Shown: positions 17,074 to 26,270 of the stretch, one piece after another
Position numbering within the stretch: position 1 is the first letter of the stretch
How the letters are laid out: the number at the start of each line of letters is the position of its first letter
Assembly: GCF_033193315.1 (NCBI RefSeq)
Contig: NZ_CP136187.1
Span: forward strand, 1,178,001-1,242,000
Direction of reading: 5' to 3'
Origin: Agathobaculum sp. NTUH-O15-33
Lineage (GTDB): Bacteria; Bacillota; Clostridia; Oscillospirales; Butyricicoccaceae
Length of the DNA stretch: 64,000 bases
Translations under genes and position numbers: made by a program
The notes under the pieces: generated by a model
Seen by the model: only the letters and a program-made list of their open reading frames with translations
Databases searched by the model: none
What the model was told of the DNA's origin: nothing

Positions 17074-17252
17074 CGGTGCGCTGCAAAATAAAAGAATGCT
17101 CCAAGCCCTTGTCATTCTGAGGAGCGAAGCGACGAAGAATCTCGCGCGAACGCGCGGATTTTACGTGAATTCCGCGCGTTCGCGCGAGATTCTTCACTTC
17201 GTTCAGAATGACATATGGAAAATCTTTTATTTTGCAGCGCACCGATTTTTTT
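17074..17252 (+). terminator. Composite terminator with an inserted palindromic repeat
   Basis: Perfect 22-bp arms at 17074-17095 and 17223-17244 (CGGTGCGCTGCAAAAT... and its complement) followed by ATTTTTTTT form the terminator of gluQ. The loop is occupied by the inverted repeat at 17111-17212. Confidence 0.8.
17111..17212. repeat. GTCATTC/GAATGAC palindromic repeat, copy 2
   Basis: Begins GTCATTCTGAGGAGCGAAGC and ends CACTTCGTTCAGAATGAC. The arms contain GAATCTCGCGCGAACGCGCG and its complement, so the single strand folds into a hairpin of about 45 bp. Confidence 0.9.
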
Positions 17253-17336
17253 TCCCCAAAAAAGAAGCGGAGAGGGTCTGTGCAAACACACAATTCTGTG
17301 CTATACTAGAAAAAACGGAGCAAGGCGGGTGAGACC

Positions 17337-18389
17337 ATGGGGAAGAGACCGACGATCCTAATGGTTGCCGAGCGCGCGGGCGTATCGCGCGGCACGGTGG
17401 ATCGGGTGATTAACGGCCGCGCTTATGTGCGCGGCGACGTGCGGGAACGGGTGATGCAGGCCATGCGGGAGGTCGGCTATGTGCCGCTGCGCATGGACAA
17501 GGCACAGGCGCTTGGCATGGTGCCCGCCGCAAGACCGCTGACGCTGGGCGTGCTGCTGCCCGATTGGAGCGGCCACTTTTTAAAAGAGGTGACCATGGGC
17601 ATCGAGGAGGCGCGCCGCCTGCTCGCGGATTTCGGCGTGCGCATTCTGGTGGACCAGTGCGAGACCGAAATACCGGACGAATGCTTGGAAAAGCTCGACA
17701 AGCTGCTCGCCGGGGGCGCGGAGGGCGTGGCCCTGTGCACCAAGGACCACCCGGCCATCCGCGCGCGAATCGACGAGCTGGCCGAACGCGGCGTGCCGGT
17801 CGTCACCTTCAATTCCGACGTGCCGATCAGCCGCCGTGTGTGCTTTGTCGGGCAGGATGTGCCGCGCAGCGGCAGAGTCGCGGGCGAATTGATGAGCAAA
17901 TGCGTGCCGCCCGGCAGCCGGGTGCTGGCCGCCGTGGGCAATTTGGAGTTTGACGGGCACAAGCAGCGGCTGATGGGCTTTTTGGATCAAATGGAGGCGC
18001 GCGGCTTTGCCCGTGAACAGATCGAGGTCGTGCAGACCTATAACGATTTTGCCATGAGCTATGAGCGCGTGCGGGGCGCGCTGCGCCGCCTGCCCGATAT
18101 CGCGGGCGTTTACATGGCCAACCATTCGGTGACCGGCTGCGCCGAAGCCATCCGGGAGGAAGGGCGGCAGGGGCGGATCCGCGTGGTCAGCCACGATGTG
18201 ACGGGCGGTTCGCGCCGCCTGCTGCGCGACGGCGCGCTGGATTTTGTCATTGCGCAGGATCTGCGGCGGCAGGGCTACCGCCCGCTGACGCTTTTGTACG
18301 ACCTGCTGCGCCGCGAGGAACAGCCGGGCGAGCTGAGCGAATCGCCGAGCCTGCGCATCGTGTGCTCGCAGAATCTGGATGATAATTGA
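17337..18389 (+). CDS. LacI-family transcriptional regulator
   Basis: 350 aa. The N-terminal helix-turn-helix 'TILMVAERAGVSRGTVDRVINGRAYVRGDVRERVMQAM' is followed by a hinge and a periplasmic-binding-protein-like effector domain from about residue 60 ('LTLGVLLPDWSGHFLKEVTMGIEEARR') of the ribose/xylose type. An extended -10 (TGCTATACT, ending 17307) lies 30 bp before the ATG. It is encoded just upstream of, and on the same strand as, the isomerase/dehydrogenase operon, so a sugar or polyol inducer and control of that operon are likely but not shown. A terminator separates it from the operon. Confidence 0.9.
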   Translation: MGKRPTILMVAERAGVSRGTVDRVINGRAYVRGDVRERVMQAMREVGYVPLRMDKAQALGMVPAARPLTLGVLLPDWSGHFLKEVTMGIEEARRLLADFGVRILVDQCETEIPDECLEKLDKLLAGGAEGVALCTKDHPAIRARIDELAERGVPVVTFNSDVPISRRVCFVGQDVPRSGRVAGELMSKCVPPGSRVLAAVGNLEFDGHKQRLMGFLDQMEARGFAREQIEVVQTYNDFAMSYERVRGALRRLPDIAGVYMANHSVTGCAEAIREEGRQGRIRVVSHDVTGGSRRLLRDGALDFVIAQDLRRQGYRPLTLLYDLLRREEQPGELSESPSLRIVCSQNLDDN

Positions 18390-18395
18390 CCGGCC

Positions 18396-18430
18396 TTTTC
18401 TGTGCTTTTTCCTGTGAAAAGCACAGAAAA
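18396..18430. other. Hairpin after the LacI-family gene
   Basis: Perfect 14-base arms, TTTTCTGTGCTTTT and AAAAGCACAGAAAA, beginning 7 bp after the stop codon. The T run is on the wrong side for a plus-strand terminator, so its role is unclear. Confidence 0.5.
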
Positions 18431-18509
18431 AAGCACAGGCGGCCGCGCCGCCCGGACGGAAAAAAAATTTAAAAGCGCCGCGCGCGGAACGAAAAAACAT
18501 ATCGCGCGT

Positions 18510-18546
18510 AAAACCGCCGGAATATCGTCGATATTCGGCGGTTTTT
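18510..18546 (+). terminator. Terminator between the LacI gene and the isomerase operon
   Basis: Stem AAAACCGCCGG-AATATCG with its complement CGATATTCGGCGGTTTTT (one bulged base). Confidence 0.85.
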
Positions 18547-18613
18547 GTCATATAATCGACGCTATTGAACAATCAGCCAAAAAAGTGGCCGCCGGTTTGT
18601 GCGAAATAAAGTA

Positions 18614-18642
18614 TTGACAAATCGTGTGTGCGAAAATATAAT
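18614..18642 (+). promoter_or_regulatory. Strong promoter of the isomerase/dehydrogenase operon
   Basis: Consensus TTGACA at 18614-18619, exactly 17 bp, consensus TATAAT at 18637-18642. The first gene starts 323 bp later, so the transcript has a leader of about 315 nt. Confidence 0.85.
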
Positions 18643-18663
18643 AAAGATGCAAAAGCACAGAGG

Positions 18664-18848
18664 GGCGAATGACCGAGCATTTGCCTTTCAAGGGAACGGA
18701 TGAACGCGCGCTTTCGCCCACCGCCGACAGGGAATGACCGAGCATTTCCAAACCGGCGCGCGGCGCGGGCAAGCGGAGATCCGCCGGTTCGGAAGGACGG
18801 ATGACCGAGCATCCGCACGGACGAAGGGCAGGTTTGACCGAGCAAACC
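18664..18848 (+). ncRNA. Leader RNA with four hairpins sharing one loop sequence (ANTAR-target-like)
   Basis: The element GACCGAGC occurs four times (18671, 18736, 18803, 18836). Each time it is enclosed by different but complementary flanks: GGCGAAT/ATTTGCC, GGGAAT/ATTTCC, CGGAT/ATCCG, GGTTT/AAACC. If the outer G and C pair, each loop is the hexamer ACCGAG, with A at position 1 and G at position 4, which is the loop rule known for hairpins bound by ANTAR antiterminators. Hairpins 3 and 4 are 15 nt apart; the other linkers are 44 and 48 nt. Invariant loops with variable stems point to recognition at the RNA level. Confidence 0.72.
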
Positions 18849-18884
18849 GGCCCCCCATCCGGCAGGTGCTCGTGCATTTTCCCT
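18839..18884 (+). terminator. Possible terminator overlapping the fourth leader hairpin
   Basis: CGAGCA (18839-18844) can pair with TGCTCG (18868-18873) around an inner CCGG/CCGG stem, followed by TGCATTTTCCCTTT. The 5' arm is shared with hairpin 4, so the two folds exclude each other, as in known antitermination leaders. The T run is interrupted, so this is tentative. Confidence 0.4.
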
Positions 18885-18964
18885 TTATGGAGGAAAACCA
18901 ATCACCCGGCGATCGCCGCGGCCCAAAGCCGCCCGGTCCCAACGTCAAAAAGGAGGAAGAACAT

Positions 18965-19750
18965 ATGAAACTCATGCGTTCGGCTTGCATCGAACCGATG
19001 TACTCTGAAATCCCCTTCCTTGATCGTTTTCAGGCGGCCAAGGACGACGGCTTTGAATTTGTTGAGTTTTGGAGCTGGACCGACAAGGACCTTGACGCGG
19101 TCAAGGCGGCGGCCGAAAAGGCGCAGATCGGCATTTCCGGCTTCAACGGCGACGCGGATTTTTCGCTGATCGATCCCACCCATAAGGAAAAGTACTTAGA
19201 ATTTTTGAAGCAGTCGGTCGCGGCCGCCAAGAAGATCGGCGCGCTGTCCGTCACCATCCACTCCAACGCGCTGGGCGACGGCGGCGTGGTCGTCAACCAC
19301 TACGACGAGCTGTCCGACACCGTCAAGATCTGCTCGATGTACGACATGCTGCTCGAGTGCGCCAAGATCGCGGAGGAAAGCGGCGTCGCCATGAACCTTG
19401 AGCCGCTCAACATCACGACCGACCACGTGGGCAACTTCCTCGCGCACACCCAGATGGCCGCCGAGATGACCCGCCTGATCGGCTCCCCCAAGCTGAAGGT
19501 GCTGTACGACGTGTATCACATGCAGCTCAACGAAGGCTCGATCTGCGACACGATCGTGAAGAACGTCGACCAGCTCGGCCACATCCACGTGGCCGACGCG
19601 CCGGGCCGCCATGAGCCGGGCACGGGCGAGATCAACTACCACAAGGTGTTCGAGTGCCTCGAAAACGCGGGCTACACCGGCAGAGTCGGCTTTGAGCTGT
19701 TCCCGCTGACCGATACCAAGACCGCCGCGAAGGCGATCATGTCTTACTAA
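18965..19750 (+). CDS. Hydroxypyruvate isomerase-like sugar isomerase/epimerase
   Basis: 261-aa TIM-barrel protein of the xylose-isomerase-like (AP endonuclease 2) superfamily, closest in pattern to hydroxypyruvate isomerase. The four expected metal ligands are visible in 'MNLEPLN', 'YDVYHMQ', 'GHIHVAD' and 'GFELFP'. The ATG at 18965 follows AAAAAGGAGGAAGAACAT; the frame is open upstream but that stretch is structured leader RNA. It is the first gene of a two-gene operon with the Gfo/Idh dehydrogenase 63 bp downstream. Together they suggest oxidation and isomerisation of a sugar, sugar acid or inositol; the exact substrate is not known. Confidence 0.85.
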   Translation: MKLMRSACIEPMYSEIPFLDRFQAAKDDGFEFVEFWSWTDKDLDAVKAAAEKAQIGISGFNGDADFSLIDPTHKEKYLEFLKQSVAAAKKIGALSVTIHSNALGDGGVVVNHYDELSDTVKICSMYDMLLECAKIAEESGVAMNLEPLNITTDHVGNFLAHTQMAAEMTRLIGSPKLKVLYDVYHMQLNEGSICDTIVKNVDQLGHIHVADAPGRHEPGTGEINYHKVFECLENAGYTGRVGFELFPLTDTKTAAKAIMSY

Positions 19751-19813
19751 TGCTACTGTCCCGGACAGTTGTGATTTAGACGAACCCATAGAAGAAGAAA
19801 GAAGGAAAATGAA

Positions 19814-20824
19814 ATGAAAGTAGGTATTATCGGTGCCGGCCGTATCGGCAAGGTGCACGCGAAGAACATATCGATGTTCGTACCTGAGATGGAGATCAAG
19901 ACGATCGCCGACCCGTTCATGAACGAGGAGACCGAAAAGTTCGCGAAGCAGTGCGGTATCCCGAATACCACCAAGGACGCGAACGACATCCTGAACGACC
20001 CCGAGATCGAAGCCGTTCTCATCTGCTCCTCGACCGACACGCACTCCAAGTACATCATCGAGGCCGCCCACGCGAAGAAGCACATCTTCTGCGAAAAGCC
20101 GGTCGATTATGATCTGAACAAGGTGCACGAGGCGATCAACGCCGCGAACGAAGCGGGCGTTAAGCTGCAGATCGGTTTCTGCCGCCGCTTTGACCACAAC
20201 CACCGCGCCGTGTACGACATGGTACGCGAAGGCAAGGTTGGCAAGGTCAACATCATCAAGATATCCTCCCGCGATCCCGAGCCGCCCCCGGTATCCTACG
20301 TGAAGGTTTCCGGCGGTATCTTCTACGACATGATGATCCATGACTTCGACATGGCGCGCTTTCTGGCGGGCAGCGAGGTCACGGAGGTAAGCGCCATCGG
20401 TTCCGTGCTGGTCGATCCCGGCATCGGCGAGGCCGGCGACGTGGATACCGCGCTCGTTACCCTGAAATTTGAGAACGGCGCCATCGGCGTGATCGACAAC
20501 AGCCGCAAGGCCGTTTACGGTTACGACCAGCGCGTCGAGGTGTTCGGCTCCGAGGGCTGCGCCCAGAACGAGAACGACACCCCCAACACCGCTGTCCTGT
20601 CCACCGCGGACGGCGCGGTACACGGCGTGGCCTACAAGGTCATGTGGGATCGCTATACCGGCGCGTTCGTTGCCGAGATGCAGGCGTTTGCCGATGCGAT
20701 CGCAAACAACAAGGAGACCCCGGTCACGGGCATCGACGGCCTGTACCCGGTGCTGATGGCAGCCGCCGCGACCAAGTCGCTGCATGAAGGCCGCCCGGTC
20801 AAGATCTCCGAAGTGGAAGTGTAA
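19814..20824 (+). CDS. iolG: Inositol 2-dehydrogenase-like oxidoreductase (Gfo/Idh/MocA family)
   Basis: 336-aa NAD(P)-dependent oxidoreductase. The Rossmann motif is 'VGIIGAGRIGKVHAKNI', the conserved substrate/cofactor motif is 'FCEKPVDYDL' (the EKP triad) and the catalytic histidine region is 'GGIFYDMMIHDFDMARFL'. These, and the length, match bacterial myo-inositol 2-dehydrogenases, which oxidise inositol to 2-keto-inositol. A related scyllo-inositol or sugar activity is possible. It is second in the operon behind the hairpin-rich leader and is followed by a strong terminator. Confidence 0.82.
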   Translation: MKVGIIGAGRIGKVHAKNISMFVPEMEIKTIADPFMNEETEKFAKQCGIPNTTKDANDILNDPEIEAVLICSSTDTHSKYIIEAAHAKKHIFCEKPVDYDLNKVHEAINAANEAGVKLQIGFCRRFDHNHRAVYDMVREGKVGKVNIIKISSRDPEPPPVSYVKVSGGIFYDMMIHDFDMARFLAGSEVTEVSAIGSVLVDPGIGEAGDVDTALVTLKFENGAIGVIDNSRKAVYGYDQRVEVFGSEGCAQNENDTPNTAVLSTADGAVHGVAYKVMWDRYTGAFVAEMQAFADAIANNKETPVTGIDGLYPVLMAAAATKSLHEGRPVKISEVEV

Positions 20825-20862
20825 TTCCTAAAGCTACTCTCAATCTTTCTCTCCTTAATAAA

Positions 20863-20903
20863 GAGCGCCCCGATCGTGGATTTTACCATGATCGGGGCGC
20901 TTT
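20863..20903. terminator. Bidirectional terminator after the iolG-like gene
   Basis: Stem AAAGAGCGCCCCGATC.GTGG with its complement ending GATCGGGGCGCTTT, between convergent genes. Confidence 0.88.
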
Positions 20904-20967
20904 AGCTTGTCAAAGAACCTCTCGCGCCGCAGGGCTTTACGTGTTTGGCAGCAACCCTCCGCCAACT

Positions 20968-22386
20968 TTACTGTATGCCATGCGCGGCAAGCTGCTCGGT
21001 CACGGCCCCGACCTCGTGGGAAAAGATTTTCTCCAATTTGGCGGCAAAGGCCGCCGCGTCGCCTTGTTCCAAGGCGTTGACCAAGAAACGGGAATGCGGC
21101 AGGTAATTCGTGTGAATGGTTTGCTGTGTGCCCTTCATACCTCGGAACGGGACGCCCCAGAAAAGCTGTTTATATAATTCGGTATAAACCGTCTTGATCG
21201 TTTGGAAGGGGGCGGCTACGGCGATCAGTTTTAAAGAAACCGTAGGGATCAGATCCGATTTGCCCATGCGAATACAGCCGTACAGCGCTTCAATCCATTG
21301 CGCTTTGGTTGCAGCGTCTAGCGCGGCTATGGTGACAGTGGCCACACTCCGGCAGGAAAGCGCGAAGAGCTGAAGGCTTTGCTTGTAATCCAATAGGCGC
21401 TTTTTAACGGTCGGGCTTGATAAGTTGCAATTCTCGCAAACCTGATCCAAGGAAAGGATCTGCGTGCCGATACCGTTTATGGTTTTGATGATGCCCAGAT
21501 CGTTCAGCAAGGCGAGCGTGTGGCGGATCGTGCTGACCGATACATGCTTTTCCTCCGCAAGAAGCTTGAGGGAGGGCAAAAAGCTTCCTTCGGCATACTC
21601 GCCATAGACGATCGATCTTAAAATCTCAAATGCCACGGAATAGCAAAGCTGAGAAGTCTTTTTGTAGCTGCTCCACGTAAAAGGGATTTGCTTCTCGGCG
21701 GCGGGCATGGTGATGTAGTTCTGAAAGAACTGCTCGATAGCAATAGAATAACCGTTCATATGCGCTGTAATATGCGATGAAAGCGCCGCCCAGTCCTTTT
21801 GCCTGCAAAGCTGTATTTGGCATGGGATAGAAGAAAACTCTTTGCGTATGTGCAACGCGCGTTCCCCCAAATTTAAGAATGGCAATAAATAGGCGATATA
21901 TACCATGCGTATCAGGAAAAGAAGCATGTCGTTCTTTAAAGAGCCATACACCAAATGCAAAAAAAGAATCGCCGAATAGGAGAATGACTTGTGCTTTGTC
22001 GTAAGCATGGCCGGCATTTGGGACAGCGCTTCGGGCGAAATATTTTTCCAAGCCGTCAACTGGATGCCGCCAAACAGATACGGCATGGAGTGGCAAAAAT
22101 CAAGCAGGCTGTCTTTGTGCTGTGCAAAGAAGGTTTGAATATTGTGTTCGATGTCCTCCTCGTCGTACTTCACTTTTACCACGGTGCCGATGCTTTTTAA
22201 AAGCGTGATATATCCTTCGGTTTGCAGTTTGCGGTACACATGGCGGATAGTATCAATAGAAACCAAATGCAATTCCGCCATGTCTTCCATGGTCGGAAGG
22301 TGCTCGCCATAACCGTAGGTGCCGAATTCAATTTGTATTTTTAAGTTGTTATATACGATTTGGTTCAATTCCAGCAATTCTTTCAA
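20968..22386 (-). CDS. Regulator with two GntR-type winged helices in one chain
   Basis: 472 aa from the TTG at 22386, which follows TAGGAGG by 7 bases. An N-terminal GntR winged helix ('IEFGTYGYGEHLPTMEDMAELHLVSIDTIRHVYRKLQTEGYI') is followed by about 180 helical residues. A second GntR-like winged helix comes next ('RSIVYGEYAEGSFLPSLKLLAEEKHVSVSTIRHTLALLNDLGII') and then another helical region of similar size. It looks like an internal duplication of a whole regulator. It is transcribed away from the chemoreceptor and kinase genes, with 282 bp between the starts, and may regulate them. Ligand and operator unknown. Confidence 0.82.
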   Translation of the reverse strand: MKELLELNQIVYNNLKIQIEFGTYGYGEHLPTMEDMAELHLVSIDTIRHVYRKLQTEGYITLLKSIGTVVKVKYDEEDIEHNIQTFFAQHKDSLLDFCHSMPYLFGGIQLTAWKNISPEALSQMPAMLTTKHKSFSYSAILFLHLVYGSLKNDMLLFLIRMVYIAYLLPFLNLGERALHIRKEFSSIPCQIQLCRQKDWAALSSHITAHMNGYSIAIEQFFQNYITMPAAEKQIPFTWSSYKKTSQLCYSVAFEILRSIVYGEYAEGSFLPSLKLLAEEKHVSVSTIRHTLALLNDLGIIKTINGIGTQILSLDQVCENCNLSSPTVKKRLLDYKQSLQLFALSCRSVATVTIAALDAATKAQWIEALYGCIRMGKSDLIPTVSLKLIAVAAPFQTIKTVYTELYKQLFWGVPFRGMKGTQQTIHTNYLPHSRFLVNALEQGDAAAFAAKLEKIFSHEVGAVTEQLAAHGIQ

Positions 22387-22668
22387 GCGAATGCCTCCTA
22401 TGGGGCCAGTCATTATGCTAATAATCTATAATAGTATAACATTGCGCGGGGCGGAATGCCATATGTTTTCCAAGGTATTGCTGCGTTTTGGTTGCTAAAT
22501 TCCTTGTCGTTTGTTATACTTTTAAGTAGGTATATAAACAAGGTGGATGTAAACAAGGTGGGGCGGAAAGCTTTTTGCAACCCTTCTCAAGAACCCCCGG
22601 CGCGGGCGTGGGGGCCAAGTACGGGGGCAGAATATATAACCGCTGTTTAGGAGAAGGGGGAAACCAAC

Positions 22669-24366
22669 GTGCTCAAGAATGTAAAGATTAGAACGAGGCT
22701 GCTGATATCCTATGCGATCATTATTCTGCTTTGTTTATGCGCCAGTATCGTGGGGCTTTTTCTGTTGGATCAGATCGGCGATAATCTGACCAGCTTTTAT
22801 GACAACAATTATACGGTGACCGTCAATGTAGCGACCGCGCAGCGGGAAATGCAATCCGCGCGGGGCGATATATTGCGGGCGATCATAGAACCCGATCAAG
22901 ATATCACGGAACAGATGATCGATCGAGCCAGCGCCAGCCTTGCCACCATGCGCGGGACGTTTCCGGTCATCCGCGGGGTATTCAAAGGCGATATGACGCT
23001 GATGGACGAGGCGGACGAGATTTTGGAAAAAGCGGTCGTCTATCGCGATCGGGTGTTTGAATTGACGCGGGCAAACCAAACGGAGCAGGCATTTTCTGTC
23101 ATGAAGGGCAGCTATGTGCCGCTTTTAAACGATATGGCGAATACGCTGCAAAGCGTTGCGGACGCCGCGGGGAAGAATGCTCAAAAGATGGTTCAGCAGG
23201 GCCGGCATGCGCAGGAAACGGCGATCGTGCTTGTGGCGGTCATTCTATTTTTGAGTATTGCTCTGGCGGTCATTATCGGATTGTACATATCCAACACGGT
23301 GCGCAAGCCAATCCACCAAATTGAAAAAGCAACGCAAAAGCTGGCGGAGGGGGAACTGGAAGCCGCGTGGGTCGATTATCATGCGAAAGACGAACTGGGC
23401 GAGCTGGCCGATCATATTCGCAGCTATATTGGCGCCCAAAAGGAGATCATTTTTGATATCGCCCATGTGCTGGGCGACCTGTCCAAGGGCGATTTTACCA
23501 CCCGGCCAAACGCATTGGAATCGTATCTGGGCAGCTATAAAGCGATACTGAACGCTATGAAAGAACTGCGCGATAAGCTGAGCGACACGCTCCTGCAAAT
23601 CAATTCTTCCGCCGATCAGGTATCGATAGGCGGCGAGCAGGTGGCCGCCGGTTCGCAGACACTGGCGCAGGGCGCGACCGAGCAGGCTTGTTCCGTGGAG
23701 GAGCTGGCGGCGTCCATTGCCGAGATATCCGAGCAGGTATCCAAAACCGCCCAAAACGCGCAGGTGGCCCGTGAGCAAACCATGCAGACCGGCAGCTCCG
23801 CCGCGGATTGCAACCAGCAAATGAAAAAGATGATTGCGGCAATGGATGAGATCAACCGTTCGTCCTATCAAATTGAAAAGATCATTCACGCAATGGAGGA
23901 GATCGCCTTCCAAACGGAAATATTAGCGCTCAACGCGGCGGTGGAAGCGGCCCGCAGCGGCGCGGCCGGCAAGGGCTTTGCCGTGGTTGCGGATGAGGTG
24001 CGCAGACTGGCCAATCAATCGTCGGACGCATCAAAAAACACAGCCGTTTTAATCCGAAGCTCGATAGAAACCGTGAAAAACGGAATGGATATTGCCGCTG
24101 AAACGGCGCAGGCGCTTTCGCAGGTGGTGCAGAGCACGCATATCGCTTCCGCCACTGTGGACAGCATCGCGGATGCCGCCAAGCAACAAGCCGCCTTTAT
24201 CACGCAGTTGACGGCAGGGGTCGAACAGATCTCCCACGTGGTGCAAAACAACACCGCGACTTCGGAAGAAAGCGCCGCCGCCAGTGAAGAGCTTTCCGGG
24301 CAGGCGATGCTGCTGAAAAGTCTGGTGGAGAGCTTTAAGCTGCGCGGCGACCAAGCGCTCTCCTGA
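22669..24366 (+). CDS. Methyl-accepting chemotaxis protein
   Basis: 565 aa starting at the GTG at 22669 (AGAAGGGGGAAACCAAC upstream). Membrane segment near residues 12-33 ('[22 protein letters not shown]'), an outer four-helix-bundle sensor to about residue 185, a second membrane segment ('[25 protein letters not shown]'), a HAMP domain, then a long coiled-coil signalling domain. The hairpin tip has the conserved '[21 protein letters not shown]'. It should control CheA, but no che gene is in the window. It is followed 83 bp downstream by a hybrid kinase with a similar outer domain, suggesting a shared signal. Confidence 0.95.
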   Translation: MLKNVKIRTRLLISYAIIILLCLCASIVGLFLLDQIGDNLTSFYDNNYTVTVNVATAQREMQSARGDILRAIIEPDQDITEQMIDRASASLATMRGTFPVIRGVFKGDMTLMDEADEILEKAVVYRDRVFELTRANQTEQAFSVMKGSYVPLLNDMANTLQSVADAAGKNAQKMVQQGRHAQETAIVLVAVILFLSIALAVIIGLYISNTVRKPIHQIEKATQKLAEGELEAAWVDYHAKDELGELADHIRSYIGAQKEIIFDIAHVLGDLSKGDFTTRPNALESYLGSYKAILNAMKELRDKLSDTLLQINSSADQVSIGGEQVAAGSQTLAQGATEQACSVEELAASIAEISEQVSKTAQNAQVAREQTMQTGSSAADCNQQMKKMIAAMDEINRSSYQIEKIIHAMEEIAFQTEILALNAAVEAARSGAAGKGFAVVADEVRRLANQSSDASKNTAVLIRSSIETVKNGMDIAAETAQALSQVVQSTHIASATVDSIADAAKQQAAFITQLTAGVEQISHVVQNNTATSEESAAASEELSGQAMLLKSLVESFKLRGDQALS

Positions 24367-24449
24367 TGCAGCGCCGCGCGGATAAGGCGGGGACCTTGGG
24401 CGCCGTGATACAAAGGAAATCATATTGGGGGGGGAAGAAAAGGTACGGT

Positions 24450-26270
24450 ATGAAAGATAGAACAAAAGCAGGTTTATCAAGGCTTACGCTCCTGATCTGC
24501 ATCGTTACGCTCCTGTTTGCGATAATCAGCGTATATACGGCCGGAAGGATGCGGGATACCGCGCAAAACGTATATGAGCACCCCTATGCCTCCAGCAACA
24601 GCGCGCGGGGTATGCGCTCGCGTCTGCTGGATATGAAACGGTTTGTCAACATATTTTTGACATATGATTTCAAGGGGGCGCAAAATACCCGCGCGCTTTT
24701 TCAGGAACGGTATGATATGCAGATAGAAGCGATTCATACCCTTTATGAAAAGTATTCAGGCCCCAAAGAGGATGTGGACGCTTTGCAGGCGGCGATGGAC
24801 GAGCTGATCGCAAAGCAAGACAAGGCCATTGACTTTGCCATGGACCATACGGAAGACGAAACCGCGGAATATATCACGCGGTATGTGTACCCCCAATATG
24901 ACCTGATCAGCGACCGGCTCACGACGATCATAGACTTTGCCGATCAGAAGATTTGCGAACTGACAGAGACCTCGCGGCGTACCGCGATGCTTTCCATGCT
25001 GGTCGCGCTGCTCCTCTCAACGGGCATTATTTTTCTAAGCGTCTATTCAAACTGCCGGGAGCAGAAGGATATTGAAACCCTGAAGAACCGGGAGCATGCG
25101 CTGCAAGACGCGCTGTTGATGGCGCAAAAGGCCAATAGCGCCAAAAAGGATTTCCTTTCGTGTATGTCCCACGAGCTCCGAACGCCGCTGAATGTGATTA
25201 CTGGAATGACCGCGATTGCGGGCGCGCATCTGGACGACCGCGACCGCGTGGAGGATTGCCTTTCCAAGGTCACATTTTCTTCGCGGCATTTGCTGAGTAT
25301 TATCAACGATGTGCTCGATATGGCCAAAATGGAAGAGGGTAAGCTATCCATCAACAACGAGCCGTTTCAATTACAGCAGCTGTTGGAACCGCTGGCCGAT
25401 TCTTTTAACGCGCAGGCGGCGGAATTGGGCCTGCAATTTACGTGCGATAACAAAGCTGATACGGGCCAGACCTATATAGGAGATTATAGGCGAATCGATC
25501 AGATTTTACTGAATCTGCTTTCCAACGCAATGAAATTTACGCCAAAGGGCGGGCAGGTCCGGTTGGAGGTACAGCAAATGCCGGCCCAAAATGGCGAGAC
25601 ATGGCTCCGGTTTATCGTCAGCGATACCGGCATTGGTATAAAGGAAGACTTTTTAGAACATATTTTCATACCGTTTGAACAGGCTGACAGCAGCACATCC
25701 CGAAAATATGGGGGAACCGGACTGGGTATGGCGATCACCCATAACTTGACCAGCCTGATGCGGGGTACCATTCAGGTGCAAAGCAAGCCGGGCGAAGGCT
25801 CTGCCTTTACGGTGGAGCTGCCGTTCAAGACGGTAACGGAACAGGAGTGCAAGGCGGACGAGCCCGGCGCGCCCACGATTCCGCAGTGCGCGGGTATGCG
25901 TTTCCTTTTGGCGGAGGATAATCTACTAAACCGTGAAATCGCGGTGGAGATTCTCGCGGCGACGGGCGCGGAAATAGACGGCGCGGAAAATGGAAAAGAA
26001 GCGCTGGAACGGCTGCTTGCCGCGCCGGCCGGTTATTATGATTTGGTATTCATGGATATACAAATGCCTGTTATGGATGGATACGAAGCCGTAAAACGCT
26101 GGCGCGCAAGCGCCCATCCGGATGCGAAAACCTTACCGGTGATCGCAATGACAGCCAACACCTTGCAGGAGGATGTCACAAACGCGCTGGCCGCGGGTAT
26201 GAACGGACATATTGCAAAGCCCATTGATATAACGGTGCTGTTTCAAATAGTAACGGACAACATAAAGTAA
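24450..26270 (+). CDS. Hybrid sensor histidine kinase with receiver domain
   Basis: 606 aa from the ATG at 24450. Membrane segment at about residues 10-30, an outer helical sensor to about 190, a second membrane segment ('MLSMLVALLLSTGIIFLSVY') and a short coiled coil. HisKA follows with the phosphorylated histidine at His241 ('MSHELRTPLN'), then HATPase_c with N, G1, F and G2 boxes ('NLLSNAMKFTP', 'DTGIGI', 'GGTGLGM'), and a C-terminal receiver with Asp536 ('FMDIQMPVMDG'). There is no HPt or output domain, so phosphate must pass to a protein encoded elsewhere. Possibly co-transcribed with the chemoreceptor upstream. Confidence 0.95.
   Translation: MKDRTKAGLSRLTLLICIVTLLFAIISVYTAGRMRDTAQNVYEHPYASSNSARGMRSRLLDMKRFVNIFLTYDFKGAQNTRALFQERYDMQIEAIHTLYEKYSGPKEDVDALQAAMDELIAKQDKAIDFAMDHTEDETAEYITRYVYPQYDLISDRLTTIIDFADQKICELTETSRRTAMLSMLVALLLSTGIIFLSVYSNCREQKDIETLKNREHALQDALLMAQKANSAKKDFLSCMSHELRTPLNVITGMTAIAGAHLDDRDRVEDCLSKVTFSSRHLLSIINDVLDMAKMEEGKLSINNEPFQLQQLLEPLADSFNAQAAELGLQFTCDNKADTGQTYIGDYRRIDQILLNLLSNAMKFTPKGGQVRLEVQQMPAQNGETWLRFIVSDTGIGIKEDFLEHIFIPFEQADSSTSRKYGGTGLGMAITHNLTSLMRGTIQVQSKPGEGSAFTVELPFKTVTEQECKADEPGAPTIPQCAGMRFLLAEDNLLNREIAVEILAATGAEIDGAENGKEALERLLAAPAGYYDLVFMDIQMPVMDGYEAVKRWRASAHPDAKTLPVIAMTANTLQEDVTNALAAGMNGHIAKPIDITVLFQIVTDNIK

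Noticed and set aside
18734..18964. N-terminal extension of the isomerase
   Set aside because: The stretch overlaps the hairpin leader and lacks homology; AAGGAGG sits just before the ATG at 18965.
19196..20785. Long 529-codon open frame on the minus strand
   Set aside because: It runs antisense to the isomerase and iolG-like genes, which have clear motifs and ribosome sites; long antisense frames are common in such GC-rich DNA.
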